The position numbers and the translations under genes are program-made. Positions 19,601 to 30,539 of a DNA stretch of 64,000 nucleotides are shown here, piece after piece (the stretch's first letter is position 1; each line of letters opens with the position of its first letter). This DNA is from Enchytraeus crypticus (lineage: Eukaryota > Annelida > Clitellata > Enchytraeida > Enchytraeidae). The stretch covers positions 595,001-659,000 of the forward strand of contig CAJHZI010000794.1 of the NCBI GenBank assembly GCA_905160935.1, written 5' to 3'. The notes under the pieces were generated by a model. It did no database searches, was not told the DNA's origin, and saw only the letters and a list, made by a program, of their open reading frames with translations.

Positions 19601-19814
19601 AGCGGAACTTTTTCAGTCATTGTAGTACGGACCTCCAGCAGCATAATGTCGCGAGAGAGTTGCTATAAATACAGAGTCAAGAGTCCCTCAAGAGTTCCTC
19701 AAGTAACTCCAGTCTCGCTTCTGGGCGTCCAGAGATAGACATGGAATCAATGGATCCAGTTCTCAAAATAGCAAGCTTGTGAGACAGTTATACGCAGAAG
19801 AGCATATTCAGTTT

Positions 19815-19930
19815 CAAAGTTACTGAAGAATACAAGCTACAGTAAAGAGTTAGCGTTGAGTATTTTAGCTGAAGAATACTAAAGAATACAAGCTACAGTA
19901 AAAATTTAGCGTTGAGTATTTTAGCTGAGG
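19815..19930. repeat. Two-copy tandem duplication, about 58 bp
   Basis: GAATACAAGCTACAGTAAA to GAGTATTTTAGCTGA occurs twice in a row with few differences. Upstream, at about 19662, is a TATA-like CTATAAATAC, and at 19741 an ATG in good context that opens only 13 codons. Confidence 0.85.
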
Positions 19931-20162
19931 ATGACGTGTAGGTTGTTACTAATTAAAAAAACAACAGAGAGCATTTTGTCCAAATCAATAGAAAGAGTCG
20001 AATATAATCAATATATCTGAACACTTGAAAGTTTTATTGCAATTGGCACGTCGCCAATCGCTAATAGGATGAGAAATATTTATTGTACAACATTAATTAA
20101 TAAATTAATTACTTCATTAGACTGATTGCGATTTTTTATCCCGCAAATAGCTAAACAGAGAA

Positions 20163-20262
20163 GACTATGATAATGATGATAATGATGATGATGATCATCA
20201 TGATCATGTTGATCATGATGATGATCACGATGATGATCATGATGACGATGATGATGATCGTG
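20163..20262. repeat. (GAT)n/(ATC)n microsatellite with inverted arms
   Basis: GATGAT runs alternate with ATCATC, so the tract can fold on itself around GATCATGTTGATC. It directly precedes a SINE B copy. Confidence 0.85.
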
Positions 20263-20263
20263 T

Positions 20264-20337
20264 TGGCTGGAGTCAGTGGTGAAGTCAGTTAGATACTCTA
20301 CCGCGGATCAGCAAGACGAATATGAGCTGGGTTCTTT
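20264..20337 (+). mobile_element. SINE family B, 5' half
   Basis: TGGCTGGAGTCAGTGGTGAA and the ACCGCGGATCAGCA block are kept. The 3' domain is missing. Confidence 0.75.
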
Positions 20338-20339
20338 AG

Positions 20340-21180
20340 AGAAATAGTTTTAAAATTATAAATAATTTTATATGAAATGAAAGAATTTTACAGCAACAAT
20401 TTTCTGTATCGATAGCTCAGGTCCTAATTCACCTGTACTATATAGGTCCTAACTCAAGCTTGTGTATTGTTATTTATGTGCTCTGATTAGTAAGTACGTT
20501 CAGCAAATGAGCCAAAGAGAACCTTATATCGTAGGACAAAGCGTTTGCATTCACCCCTGAGGCATGAATACGATCCTTACTGTTTATGATAATTAACTAA
20601 TATTTTCCTTAACAAATGACTGTACCACTAACATCTGAAGTGTAAAATGGCCGACGAAAGTTAAGCTTCGCTTTGTTAAATAAAGAATTGATGAAGCTAG
20701 TTCTAAAATCAGCGTGTAATGATACCTTCTGTTAATTTCTTACTGAGCAAAATAAATAGCCTAGTGTACCGCTTCATCAATTTTATAGAACGATTAAATA
20801 TCCAAATTATACAACATGACTCTGATTTTATTTTCACTGACTTTCTTATCATTAATTTTCTGTTTATTGATTTTTCATCAACGATTTTCAATTTATTTGA
20901 AAATCATGGACAAAATTTATACAAATTACTGAGTGATTATTTGCTTAATTTCTTTATCAAGGATTTCCTTATCAATTACTTTCTTTTCAATGACTTTCAT
21001 AGCATACATGCATACTACATTGGCGATCATGAATTTCTTGTTTAGCGTCTGTTTCCTCTGCCTGGATAGAGTCGCAAGAAGCGTAGGGCCAGGATTGAAC
21101 TGTTATTAGTTCGAAGCAGTTCATCTACTGAAATACTGACCCGACATCTACAAACCGATGCACGATCATAAAATGTTACT
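20340..21180. other. AT-rich sequence, no gene seen
   Basis: A 108-codon plus frame (20719-21045) is dominated by Phe, Leu and Ile, typical of AT-rich noise. Confidence 0.35.
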
Positions 21181-21184
21181 AAAT

Positions 21185-21256
21185 TCTCTCTCCCACATCT
21201 CTTTTTTTTCTCTCTCTCCGTTCTCTCTCCTTCTGTCTCCTCGCTCTCATCTCTCC

Positions 21257-21287
<31 letters not shown>

Positions 21288-21330
21288 CTCTCTCCTCTGT
21301 CTCTCTCCCTCTCTCCCTTTCCCTCCTTGT
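21185..21330. repeat. (CT)n tract
   Basis: Interrupted CT and CTCC repeats. Confidence 0.92.
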
Positions 21331-21984
21331 GTTGGATTTATTTCAGAAATTCACAAAGAGTGAATCATCAACGAGTGATTGCAGCCACCTCAACCCTCTC
21401 ATCTCACAACGGAGATACAATCATGATTCACGAATAATGGCTGAGCTCAGATGAACGGGGGTGGGGGTGGGGGTAGATTCTGAACTATTTGGTCCTGGGA
21501 CCTACTGGACTGCCATCTCAAAGATAATTGAAAACGAGCTATGAATCAATCGATCGATGAAACAAACGAGCAATCAATCAATACATCATCCAATGCAGAT
21601 TTAACGTACAACTTTTCACCGAACCTTAGCACTTTTGTGATTTTTTCCAAAACTTAATTACAATAAATGATAATATATAATTTAATTAAGAAAATATCAA
21701 ATAAATATTAATTTATGTACTTACAAAAAAAAGAATGACAACAATAATTAATGAAAGTACTTTTAAAAAAGTATAATTAATTAAATTGCGTCATCGAAAG
21801 CGATGTTATAAGCGATTATATCTGAGATTTGGACGAAGTACTTAGGAACATTACTACTATAGTGTAGACGTAAAACAACTCCCTTCCCTGTAAACACTGA
21901 AAACTCTCCGATACTCCAATGATGTGACACAGCGGAGAGATACTGCAAAGAGCGTGTTGTCCAGAAATATCAAAGAGCTCAGAT

Positions 21985-22230
21985 AAAGAGAGATAGAGAG
22001 AGATAAAGAGTGATAGAGAGAGATAAAGAGTGAGAGAGAGATAAAGAGTGAGAGAGAGGTAGTCAGAGAAAGCCAGAGAGATAGATAGAGAGATAAAGAG
22101 TCAGAGAAAGAGAGCGAGAGAGACAGATAGAGTGCATAGATAGAGAGATATATCGTCCGAGAAAGAGAGAGAGATAGTCAGAGAAAAGAGAGAGATAACT
22201 AGAGATAGAGAGAGAGAGAAAGATAATGAG
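21985..22230. repeat. GAGATAAAGAGTGA-type minisatellite
   Basis: GA and GATA runs with an 18-20 bp higher period (AGATAAAGAGTGAGAGAG). Confidence 0.85.
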
Positions 22231-22494
22231 TTTATATTCGTTATCGAAATTTCTGTCAGCAGCTTGCACAGCTCTTCAGATCATCTGCTGGTCCGAAGCA
22301 GAAAGTCGGTCAGGTTAACCAAAGCAGAGCGCAATAACATCCATCTTAAAGGTCCAATGCACAGTCAAACTGGTTGTTATATTCCGTATTTTCTAGAGAG
22401 AGAAAAAGCGAGAGAGATCATAAAAGAGCGCGAGAGAGATAGTGCCAGCTCATAAACACCGCATTGCAACACTACGACGTGATACTACAATCAG

Positions 22495-22710
22495 TGTCTC
22501 AATAGCGCAGTGGTTAGAGGCGTCAGGCAACGTCATGATGTTTTAAATGACAGATCCCGAATGGAGTTGAACCCTCGTGGGTTCTATTCTCAGTCGCGCT
22601 GATCTGAGAGTAAAAAAACTCAGACGCTCACAGAACTGGTTACACGGAAGTTAGACTAAAAAGTGTGACGATTAAACCATATGGTATTAAAAGTGATAGA
22701 TAGAAACATG
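22495..22710 (+). mobile_element. SINE family A with intact A box
   Basis: TAGCGCAGTGG at 22503-22513 fits the Pol III A box (TRGCNNAGYGG). The B box is mutated (GGTTCTATTCTC). The 5' third reads like a tRNA, supporting tRNA ancestry for family A. Confidence 0.88.
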
Positions 22711-22720
22711 CCTAATCGTT

Positions 22721-22818
22721 TAAAAGCTGGCAAAGCTAAGGTTAACGTTAGTTTCCGCACTCGAATGCAATGTCAGTGACGGACGAGCTCAAGATTTGAA
22801 CCACGCACATACTGAACC
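22721..22818 (-). mobile_element. SINE family B copy
   Basis: The minus strand has the GTCACTGACATTGCATTCGA domain and the GTTAACCTTAGCTTTGCC tail, with the head partly lost. It lies 10 bases after a family A copy and 65 bases before a family F copy, so three families cluster. Confidence 0.8.
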
Positions 22819-22883
22819 GTATACTGATACATTTGATCATACGAATTCATTTCACAATAATGTTACTATTATTTTAAGTGCAC

Positions 22884-22945
22884 ACTGATTGGTCGATGTT
22901 ATCATTGATGACTGCAGCACTCTAATTGTTGTTGTTGTCTAAGAA
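22884..22945 (+). repeat. Dispersed family F copy
   Basis: GGTCGATGTTATCATTGATG, then GCACTCTAATTGTTGTTGTT. Confidence 0.65.
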
Positions 22946-23625
22946 TCTTCTAGATTTATAATCTTAGGTACGCCGTTCCTCTAAAAGTCATTACCAGCTC
23001 GTGAACTCTCTTATTCCAGTTCCAATAACCTTAAGGCTTATACCGGTGGATTCAGCCTCCAGATCCTCTTCATGGCAGGTTTCTAGATAAGTTATGATCA
23101 TCTCCGATATCCTGGAAAAGATTATACCTGGAGGCTACGCAGTCATCCCATTTCAAAGCTTTATGCGACTCGATAGCACGGGTTAGAACAGCTTTAAATT
23201 CGGTATTTGAGCACATAGGTCCATGTTTATGACACGGAATAGCACCTGTATTATACTGTGCTTTATGCATATTAGTACCTCGTATTTTTTAAATTTAAGT
23301 AGCAGCTCTTAAGCACATATTCCTATTGTCAACACAAGTCCACACTCAAGACGAGCGCTCCATCGATCAACTTGAAAAAACCAAATATTAGAAAAAGACT
23401 AAAAAAGCAAAGACTTAACTGAGCAGTAAAATCTCGCTCAGATTATAGGAAAAATATCTAGTTTAATCTGGTTTAATCTTGCTTCAGATAACATAAAATG
23501 TAGTTTCAGACGTAGTTTCTCTTTGCTTTCCTAGGCTCAAATTAGTCGATCCTTGCGATAGACACAAAAAGCCATATGATTTACTTAGACAATGCACCGG
23601 ACAACACTGTCAGACTTTTTGAATC

Positions 23626-23850
23626 TGTCAAGCATGGTAATACTGCAGTAGTTTATAGTCGAGCATGGTAACACTGCAGCAGCCTATAGTCAAGCAGGGT
23701 AACACTGCAGTATCTTATAGTCGAGCAGGGTAACACTGCAGTAGTTTATAGTAGAGCAGGGTAACACTTCAGTAGCTTATAGTCAAGCATGGTAACACTG
23801 CAGTAGCTTATAGTAGAGCAGGGTAACACTGCAGTAGCTTATAGTCGTGA
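23626..23850. repeat. 31-bp minisatellite, seven units
   Basis: The unit starts AGCAGGGTAACACTGCAGTA and ends CTTATAGTCG. Two unit types alternate irregularly (AGCATGG and AGCAGGG). Confidence 0.92.
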
Positions 23851-24074
23851 CTGTTGGGCATTTATCAATTATTCACTTAAAATCTACAGGTATCTCCACC
23901 GCACCCACCCACCACTGCCTCCTACTCTCGTAAATATCCGGCCGTTAGCTGAGAGCACCAGCACAAGATCTCAGTACCCAAGGAAAAGAATATCTCCTAA
24001 AATTACAACAAAATCGTTGTAATTGTCTTATAAGTCAATCTTCTGGATGTATCGGGTACTGTAATATACAATAT

Positions 24075-24257
24075 AAATCAATAAATCAATAAGTATTTAC
24101 CGTACAGTTCCTCGCAATAAGGAAATGTCAGGGACGTCTCTTTCAGACTCTACGCAAACAGGCGCCAAAGTACCACACGATGACGGCTGAGTGTACAAAG
24201 ACCACAAAAGAAAGCGAGATCAAAGCAGTGGAAGTCCAAGATCCAGGGCTAGCGGGT
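24075..24257 (-). mobile_element. SINE family C, long copy
   Basis: Minus strand: head TTGACCCGCTAGCCCTGGAT to GTACACTCAGCCGTCATCG, then GACGTCCCTGACATTTCC and a degraded ATTG tail. It aligns over its length with 14320-14600, so the family C head is real and about 130 bp long. Confidence 0.82.
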
Positions 24258-24440
24258 CAAAATCAGCAGCATTGAGTGACAGTATTGTTTCCACGTTTGT
24301 TGGTAGACAGGGTATCTGGTCGAAATCAGGCTGGAGCTTCGCAGACATGTGATAAGGAAATACAGTAGAAATGACACAAAACAGACTTTTATAAATTATA
24401 AAATCTGCTTTGTCTGCTTTTTTATTCGATGTTATTACAG

Positions 24441-24534
24441 TATTTTGCAAGTTAGTTCAAGTCGATTGGATAGATCGAATGCTGACGACGTTCTAGACGA
24501 CCTTGCCGATGCCTGTAAAAGATATCGAAACTGA
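24441..24534 (+). CDS. Candidate terminal coding exon
   Basis: An acceptor with a pyrimidine run (CTTTTTTATTCGATGTTATT, then ACAG) ends at 24440. From 24441 a frame entered with one base of a split codon gives 30 residues, including RLDRSNADDVLDDLADACKR, and stops at TGA 24532-24534. The peptide is a charged, likely helical C-terminus with no family I recognise. No upstream exon was identified, and the poly(A) signal is unclear. The evidence is one good acceptor plus composition, so a chance frame remains possible. Confidence 0.25.
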
Positions 24535-24581
24535 CTAAAAAAGGATTCCTAGATAAATGAGTAGACGACATTTAGCGGATT

Positions 24582-24662
24582 AGCGGAAATAGACCAGCGA
24601 CCTTTGATAATGCAGTCCCACACATCTGCCTCGACTGCATTATTCATATCTCATCTTCCGCT
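24582..24662. other. Two-step hairpin
   Basis: The inner stem ATAATGCAGTC (24607-24617) pairs perfectly with GACTGCATTAT (24633-24643). The outer stem AGCGGAA (24582-24588) pairs with TTCCGCT (24656-24662). The internal loop between stems is uneven (18 and 12 bases). It could be a structured RNA or a decayed inverted-repeat element. Confidence 0.4.
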
Positions 24663-24837
24663 ACTCCGCGCTCTACCCATCCATCTTTAACAAATTTTTA
24701 AACAATTTCGGATCTCAGAACTCAAGGCAGAGCTGACGTTGAATGTAGCCAAATAGAAGGCAGACAACACCATATCAGCAGCCACATAGAAACTATCTAG
24801 ATTAAATATAACGTAATAGGAAATAGAAAAGAAAGAG

Positions 24838-24967
24838 TGGGCATTCGGTTGGTGAGGCTCCAGAAATTTGCTAGGGAAATTTAAGCGAATGGATGTCAAT
24901 GAAGGTCAATTCGTATCCCGACTCCAGTTAAACTGGGATTCAAGGTAAGATGATGATGATGATAATG
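24838..24967 (+). mobile_element. Dispersed family G copy with (GAT)n tail
   Basis: GGGCATTCGGTTGGTGAGGC, then TTAAACTGGGATTCAAGG and a GATGAT tail. It aligns with 57190-57385 and, in inverse orientation, 51370-51412. The simple-repeat tail fits a retroposed element. No tRNA boxes recognised. Confidence 0.75.
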
Positions 24968-24969
24968 AA

Positions 24970-26080
24970 AGATATCAAAATGGGACATGGCAAATGCTAA
25001 GCATTTTTTATTAATTTCTATAGGTGTTGCATGTGTATTTGTCAATGGCATAATAAATTTAGTCAGGTATAAATTTATGTGTTTAATTTACATATAGTTA
25101 CTGATAGATATGAAACACAGTGGGTGCTTTAGACTACAAAAGCTGGCAAAAGACTGAGATTAAATATATTTAATGATTCAAACTTTTAATTCAATGAAAT
25201 GTAATTGATTACAGCATAAGCGAATTTATTGCAATTTCAAAGACAAAACAAATTTAAATAGATCTACTCACAATTATTAATTTAAATTTCTAGTTATACT
25301 AATATTTAATATTCTCTTTGCATGCTATATTCACTTAATCAGATTTACTTAACTTTTTAACAGACTAACGGTAAATGCTCGTCTAAACTGATGCAATGTA
25401 AAATATATCATGACGACTGTAGCGTAATAAATAATAAACTTTACTAGTTCGGTTATTTTTGCTTGATCACGCGCTTATCTATTATTTACTCCGCACTACA
25501 TACTTACTTGTTCATATAATGGAGCGTACTCTGTTCAATTGTCACGTCCCGTTGTCTGCATCATAAAAGGTTAATATTATAATTAGCTCATGTCTAGAGA
25601 TATTCACGACTCTCGCCATTAGATATCGACCATATACCAATCCCTACAGACTGGGCTCATTTCCAGTCACGAAATCGTAAATTAATTATATCGATTGTAA
25701 GGGAAGGGCGATTAATTCAACTGAAGTAGACAGTTAGGTATTGTACTAGTTGACAACAGTCGTTATCACCTCATAAACACAACTTAAAGACACATTAAAA
25801 AACCCTTAAAACATTCGGAAACATTAATATACGCCTCTATTATCGTTGATGATTACAGTAATTAGATGATATCATAGCATCGCAATAGTAAAGTGCACTA
25901 TTCGTTCATGATGATATTTAACACATATAAAATTTACGCTTAAGAGATATCGATGAAAAAGACAAGCGATAATATATTATAACGAATAAAATCGAAAACT
26001 TTTGTATCACTGCATCACCGGATATAAGCTGATTCGAAATATGAACAATAAGTTAAATCTGTGTAACTTACACATAATTG
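24970..26080. other. AT-rich sequence, no gene seen
   Basis: Unique AT-rich DNA without ORFs above 60 codons. Confidence 0.4.
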
Positions 26081-26084
26081 GGCA

Positions 26085-26345
26085 CAAATGACCGATCAAC
26101 GACTGAACAACCAATCATTTTGCATCTAACATATTTATCAACCAATCACTTAAGATATAACTTATAACGGCTGATGCAATCAATCACTTTCGATTAAACA
26201 AACAATGACTGATCAACCAAATACTTAGGAGCTAATATATGAGTGATCGACCAATCACATGGATCTAGCAATGACTAATCAATAAATCACTAATAATAAT
26301 AAATCAAGCTCTCCTTCAGGCTGATCGACCAATCAGCTTACTTCG
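26085..26345. repeat. Degenerate copies of the CTGATCAACCAATCAC unit
   Basis: Scattered, diverged versions of the unit that forms the homogeneous array at 26548. They have irregular spacing and many substitutions. Confidence 0.7.
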
Positions 26346-26547
26346 TAAACAAAGTCAGAATATTATTTCTTAATCAGTGATGTAACCTATAAACTGTTTA
26401 AACGCCCGAAAAGGGGCGCGCAGAGCTTTGCATTACTTTACACATCGATTCAACCTTGCAGAATATCAAATTGTGACTAATCAATAGTTTACGCAACTGT
26501 TGATGTTTAAACACTTGATTATCTCACTAGTAACTACGGCCATAAGG

Positions 26548-26930
26548 ATCTAACATACAACAACTGATCAACCAATCACTTATAATCTAACATACAACAA
26601 CTGATCAACCAATCACTTATGATCTAACATACAACAACTGATCAACCAATCACTTATGATCTAACATACAACAACTGATCAACCAATCACTTATGATCTA
26701 ACATACAACAACTGATCAACCAATCACTTATGATCTAACATACAACAACTGATCAACCAATCACTTATGATCTAACATACAACAACTGATCAACCAATCA
26801 CTTATGATCTAACATACAACAACTGATCAACCAATCACTTATGATCTAACATACAATAACTGATCATTATTTAAGATTTAATTTACAACAACTGGTCAAC
26901 CAAATCACTTACCATTTAATATACAATGGT
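26548..26930. repeat. 37-bp minisatellite, homogenised core
   Basis: Eight or nine nearly identical units: CTAACATACAACAACTGATC, then AACCAATCACTTATGAT. The last units decay towards 26930. Each unit carries a CCAAT word. Confidence 0.93.
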
Positions 26931-26954
26931 ACATGTAAACCGCGTTGTGTCTGG

Positions 26955-27110
26955 ACCACTGAAGAATATACCAACCATACGCTGCACGTGTTGAGGGAAG
27001 CAACTGAGGAAGAACTGAAGAAGGCAAAGGGAAACCATCTCAGAAGCCATATTATTACCAAACTACAGGCTACATCAATTTGTGGGTAAGGCATTGCCTT
27101 TTGTGAAAGG
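26955..27110 (-). repeat. Dispersed family E copy
   Basis: Minus strand: TTAATCCTTTCACAAAAGGC, then GAGATGGTTTCCCTTTGCCT and CTTCAGTTCTTCCTC. It abuts a family D remnant on the other strand. Confidence 0.65.
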
Positions 27111-27121
27111 ATTAATTCTTT

Positions 27122-27235
27122 ACTCGATGAAGCGATATTTATGGAGAGTGAAGCAGTATGTGAGTACGAATATATACCTTAGACCTGCCACTTGGAAGAT
27201 CACTTGAGAGAGAGAGTGAGTGAGAGAGGGAGAGA
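27122..27235 (+). mobile_element. Retroelement family D, decayed 3' end
   Basis: GATGAAGCGATATTTATGGA, then CCTTAGACCTGCCACTTGG, then CACTTGAGAGAGAGA. The family stop codon is mutated (TTGA), but the GA tail still begins at the same point. Confidence 0.6.
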
Positions 27236-27239
27236 TACC

Positions 27240-28488
27240 CGTAGTGTATCTCTGTATTGGACTATTGGTACCTCAAAGAGAATGTTTAAACGAAATAACA
27301 GGAAATCAATATTCAATGACAAAAGCTTTTCAGACTAATAACTATTTTAAAAGTTCAGCTAGACATTAAACCGGTTCAACAATATACTACTGACCATTGC
27401 CTACTCCCTGATACAATTTTCACTTCAAAAAGGCTAAATTATCGCGATGCAGCTGCTTTCTTCAACAAATAAATTAACAACAAACACTATTCAGAGACAT
27501 TTTCTTTGCCTAATTGCGTTCTTTGAAACACAGAGGAAAGAGTAAGAGTCAAATACAGCAGCGGCTGATAAGTTAGACAATTAATTATACTCGAGAATAA
27601 ATAAGCTAATCAGAAAAATATAAGCTGCAGTAGAAGCGGCAAGATAAACACGCTCAGAGTCTCAATTGTACATTAATCCCTGTACCACGACAGAGAACTC
27701 AAACCAAGGGATGTTATATTTACCAGGGTAACATAACCATAAAGTTCACAAAACATATACCTGAATGAAGTTGAAAAACATATACCTTTGATGCCTAAAA
27801 ACGTATACCTTTCTCAAGATAGCCATTCAGTGAACAGAAACTGGCTAATCAATCAAACAATAAATTATTTAACGTCAGGTTCTTCAAGTGAATTCAATAT
27901 CTGGTAGCACCCTAGCATTGCTGACCAATCGAAATTTAAGAATGAGGCAGTCAGAAAATAAACGTATCTAATTCAACAGTTTTCAATATAGTTTCCTGAA
28001 CACCCTAAAGAGCATTCCTTCGATCAAACTGTCAGTCCTAATAAATTAACTACTTGTTTAAAAAAATTAGATTAATTTAAACTAATTAATTTATGATGGG
28101 CAAATTAGTTTAGTTATCTTTAGCTCCTGTTTGGTCGCCTACAACGACACGTAAAGTTCCAGTAATTTTCTACACTACAATGGCTCTAGCACGTCACGTC
28201 GGCAGGCAATCAGATAACGTCAAAAACACTGCATCCAACTCTTGCGCCTAGCTTACGATATGTCTGACTATCAACTCTCTCCAGTCAATTAAAACTCCAA
28301 CACTTCAATCAATCAATTTCTAAGGCGACATAGTAATCCCCTATACTTCCACCTTCGTCACGTACGTCTTCATTATATAGTATATACAATACACTGTCGA
28401 CACAATGCCGGCGTAAATATGCATAAAAGCACGAAATACTCACGTTCTGCGAGCACATATCCACTGTATAATTATACTAAGCAATGTG
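27240..28488. other. AT-rich sequence, no gene seen
   Basis: No ORF above 60 codons and no clear repeat. Two or three short direct repeats of AAACATATACCT lie near 27770. Confidence 0.4.
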
Positions 28489-28708
28489 AAGTAAACCCGT
28501 ATTTTAGTAAAATGATTAACTACGTTTATATCTGTCGCTTTAATACCACATGTTTAAACCGTTAGGCTATTTAGAACATTAGCCAGTCAAGTTAATGTCC
28601 GAGATTTTGTTCTCAGATCCGCACGGCTGGGATTCAAACCCACGAGGATAAATTCACATCAGGATCAGCAAAACTTCATTACGTTACCCCTATGCTATTA
28701 AGACATTC
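28489..28708 (-). mobile_element. SINE family A, near full length
   Basis: Read on the minus strand: GAATGTCTTAATAGCATAGG, GGTTTGAATCCCAGCCG, the TTTAAACATGTGGTATTAA body and the GTTTACTT end. Same extent as 607-846. Confidence 0.85.
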
Positions 28709-28709
28709 A

Positions 28710-29587
28710 AAGCTACGTTACCCATACATGTGCTCTGTTAAAAATGTGAGTCTAACGCAAAATAAGTTACGACTTTTCTATTTATAGATTTGGCTGGAAT
28801 TGGCCGGAATATCACCCAAGTGCCAACAAACAGAGATCCGGTTCAATGTAATTTTAAGGTCAATATTGAAATATTTTAAGTAATTAAATTAATTTCTAAA
28901 ATTCTGTTAACATACGTGTAATTACTAAAGGAATCACACTAGAACGTTTCAAAATAAAGACTTCAGGACTGAATAATGCCAAAATGAACACACACTTATA
29001 CATACACAAGTTCGATTTAAGCATAGGCCTAAGTGTATATTGTGTATACGTGTATAAATAAATGTTTATGTTATGCGATATTACAAGATGGGCATGGTAC
29101 ATAGTACATAGTATAGCTCATAGGAAACATTTAGAGACACAACAACGTAAGCATTTCAACAAAATTTAATACTGGAATATCAAAAGTAATGAAATGCATA
29201 AATACACATAAATACACATACCACACAGTAAAAATTATAATAACCAATTATAACTTCTCTTTTACAGAAACCTATACGGATTTCAATTGAGTGACTTCCT
29301 CATTCATGAACTAGTAGGAAATAAAGTCCGTGTGTTTTCTATCACATTAAGTCCCAAAATTAAACCTTTCATTAAACCTTTCATTAAATCTTTTGCCGTA
29401 AAGCACAGACTCTGACATTTTTGTACGACCTAATCGTCTGTGACAGTCCATCTGTTACAGCAAAGAATTCTACTTTCTGGAGTTTTGTTAAGAAGGATAT
29501 TACTCTTCATTGGTACAACTTAAATCTTTACCCAAAATTATATCTTTAGGCAGCGCCAATCACGAAGAATGGTGATATCGGTCATCT
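28710..29587. other. AT-rich sequence, no gene seen
   Basis: Only short frames and a few short direct repeats (ATAAATACACATA near 29200, TTTCATTAAACC near 29370). Confidence 0.4.
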
Positions 29588-29930
29588 TAAGTTAATAAAT
29601 TAAGACTAGCCATAGAATAAAATAATAAATTAAGACTAGCCATTGAATAAAATAATAAATTAAGACTAGCCATTGAATAAAATAATAAATTAAGACTAGC
29701 CATTGAATAAATTAATAAAGTAAGATTTTATATTGGATATATAAATTAATAAATTAAGACTAGCCATTGAATAAATTGGTAAAGATTAGCCATTGAATAA
29801 ATTTTTAAAGTAAGATTTTCCATTTGAAATATAAATTAATAAGTTAAGACTAGCCATTGAATAAATTACTAAATTAAGATTTCCGATTGGATAAATTAAT
29901 AAATTAAGACTCGCCATTAGATGAATTTGA
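29588..29930. repeat. 30-bp minisatellite
   Basis: About eleven units of AATAAATTAAGACTAGCCAT plus TGAATAAAAT. The first four are nearly identical and later ones diverge. Confidence 0.92.
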
Positions 29931-30493
29931 CGGGTGTAGCAAGAGATTGATAATAATCAGATGTAGAAGTACTTCATCCATCTGTTTGATTAATGCAGTA
30001 TACATTTACCTAACTAGGATTACACATCATTGAATCTCTCTTATTCTCTGTAAGATTTGCGGGTAAAGTCACAAATCTTAATCAATTATACTATAGCTAT
30101 ATCGCTGTATAATGATCCAGCTAACCAAGATATATGATGGCATGTCCAAGACAATAATGAAGTTTCAGACAGAAAGGAATGACATAGCAACTTATAAGAG
30201 AACACAAATCTGGAGAGGCAGAACAAAAATAGCACAGAAATTACCGAGTCTGACAAATAAATCTTAAATCGTTTGAATCATGCAACAAAGCAAACATGAA
30301 GTGGACGCTATCGTTGAGTAATTCGAATCATTACATCATACTTCTTTTATTTCTATCTTAAGTAAATACGCAGACTGCTATACGGATGTCAAACTATTTT
30401 TATTTCTATATTATTAAGCTTGAATGCTTAGTTAGACAATCATACGATTGATACGCTTGAGTGACTTAAGATACCAAATAGAGCGTAACAGTA

Positions 30494-30532
30494 GGGCGGG
30501 GCGTGGGTGCAAGGGAGAGGAGGGGAGGGGGG
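30494..30532 (+). other. G-quadruplex-capable G-rich tract
   Basis: At least five runs of three or more G within 39 bases (GGGCGGGGCGTGGG, then GGGAGAGGAGGGGAGGGGGG). Such a pattern fits the usual four-run quadruplex rule. It is isolated in AT-rich DNA. Confidence 0.6.
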
Positions 30533-30539
30533 TAATGCG

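Noticed and set aside
19286..19625. Charged repeat frames [10 protein letters not shown] / [10 protein letters not shown]
   Set aside because: A 30-bp minisatellite with some 25-bp units that break the frame, and the frames start inside a TA repeat.
20719..21045. 108-codon plus ORF
   Set aside because: It is dominated by Phe, Ile and Leu from AT-rich DNA, with no supporting signal.
23070..23270. 66-codon minus ORF (MHKAQYNTGAIPCHKHG start)
   Set aside because: It looks protein-like and contains a CAG|GTATAA donor-like site. However, there is a stop seven codons upstream, no acceptor or promoter, and the length is expected by chance.
23626..23850. Possible CRISPR-like array (31-bp repeats)
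   Set aside because: Repeats abut each other with no unique spacers and there are no cas-like frames.
26548..26870. Possible CRISPR-like array of regular repeats
   Set aside because: Units are contiguous 37-mers without spacers, in a eukaryotic context.
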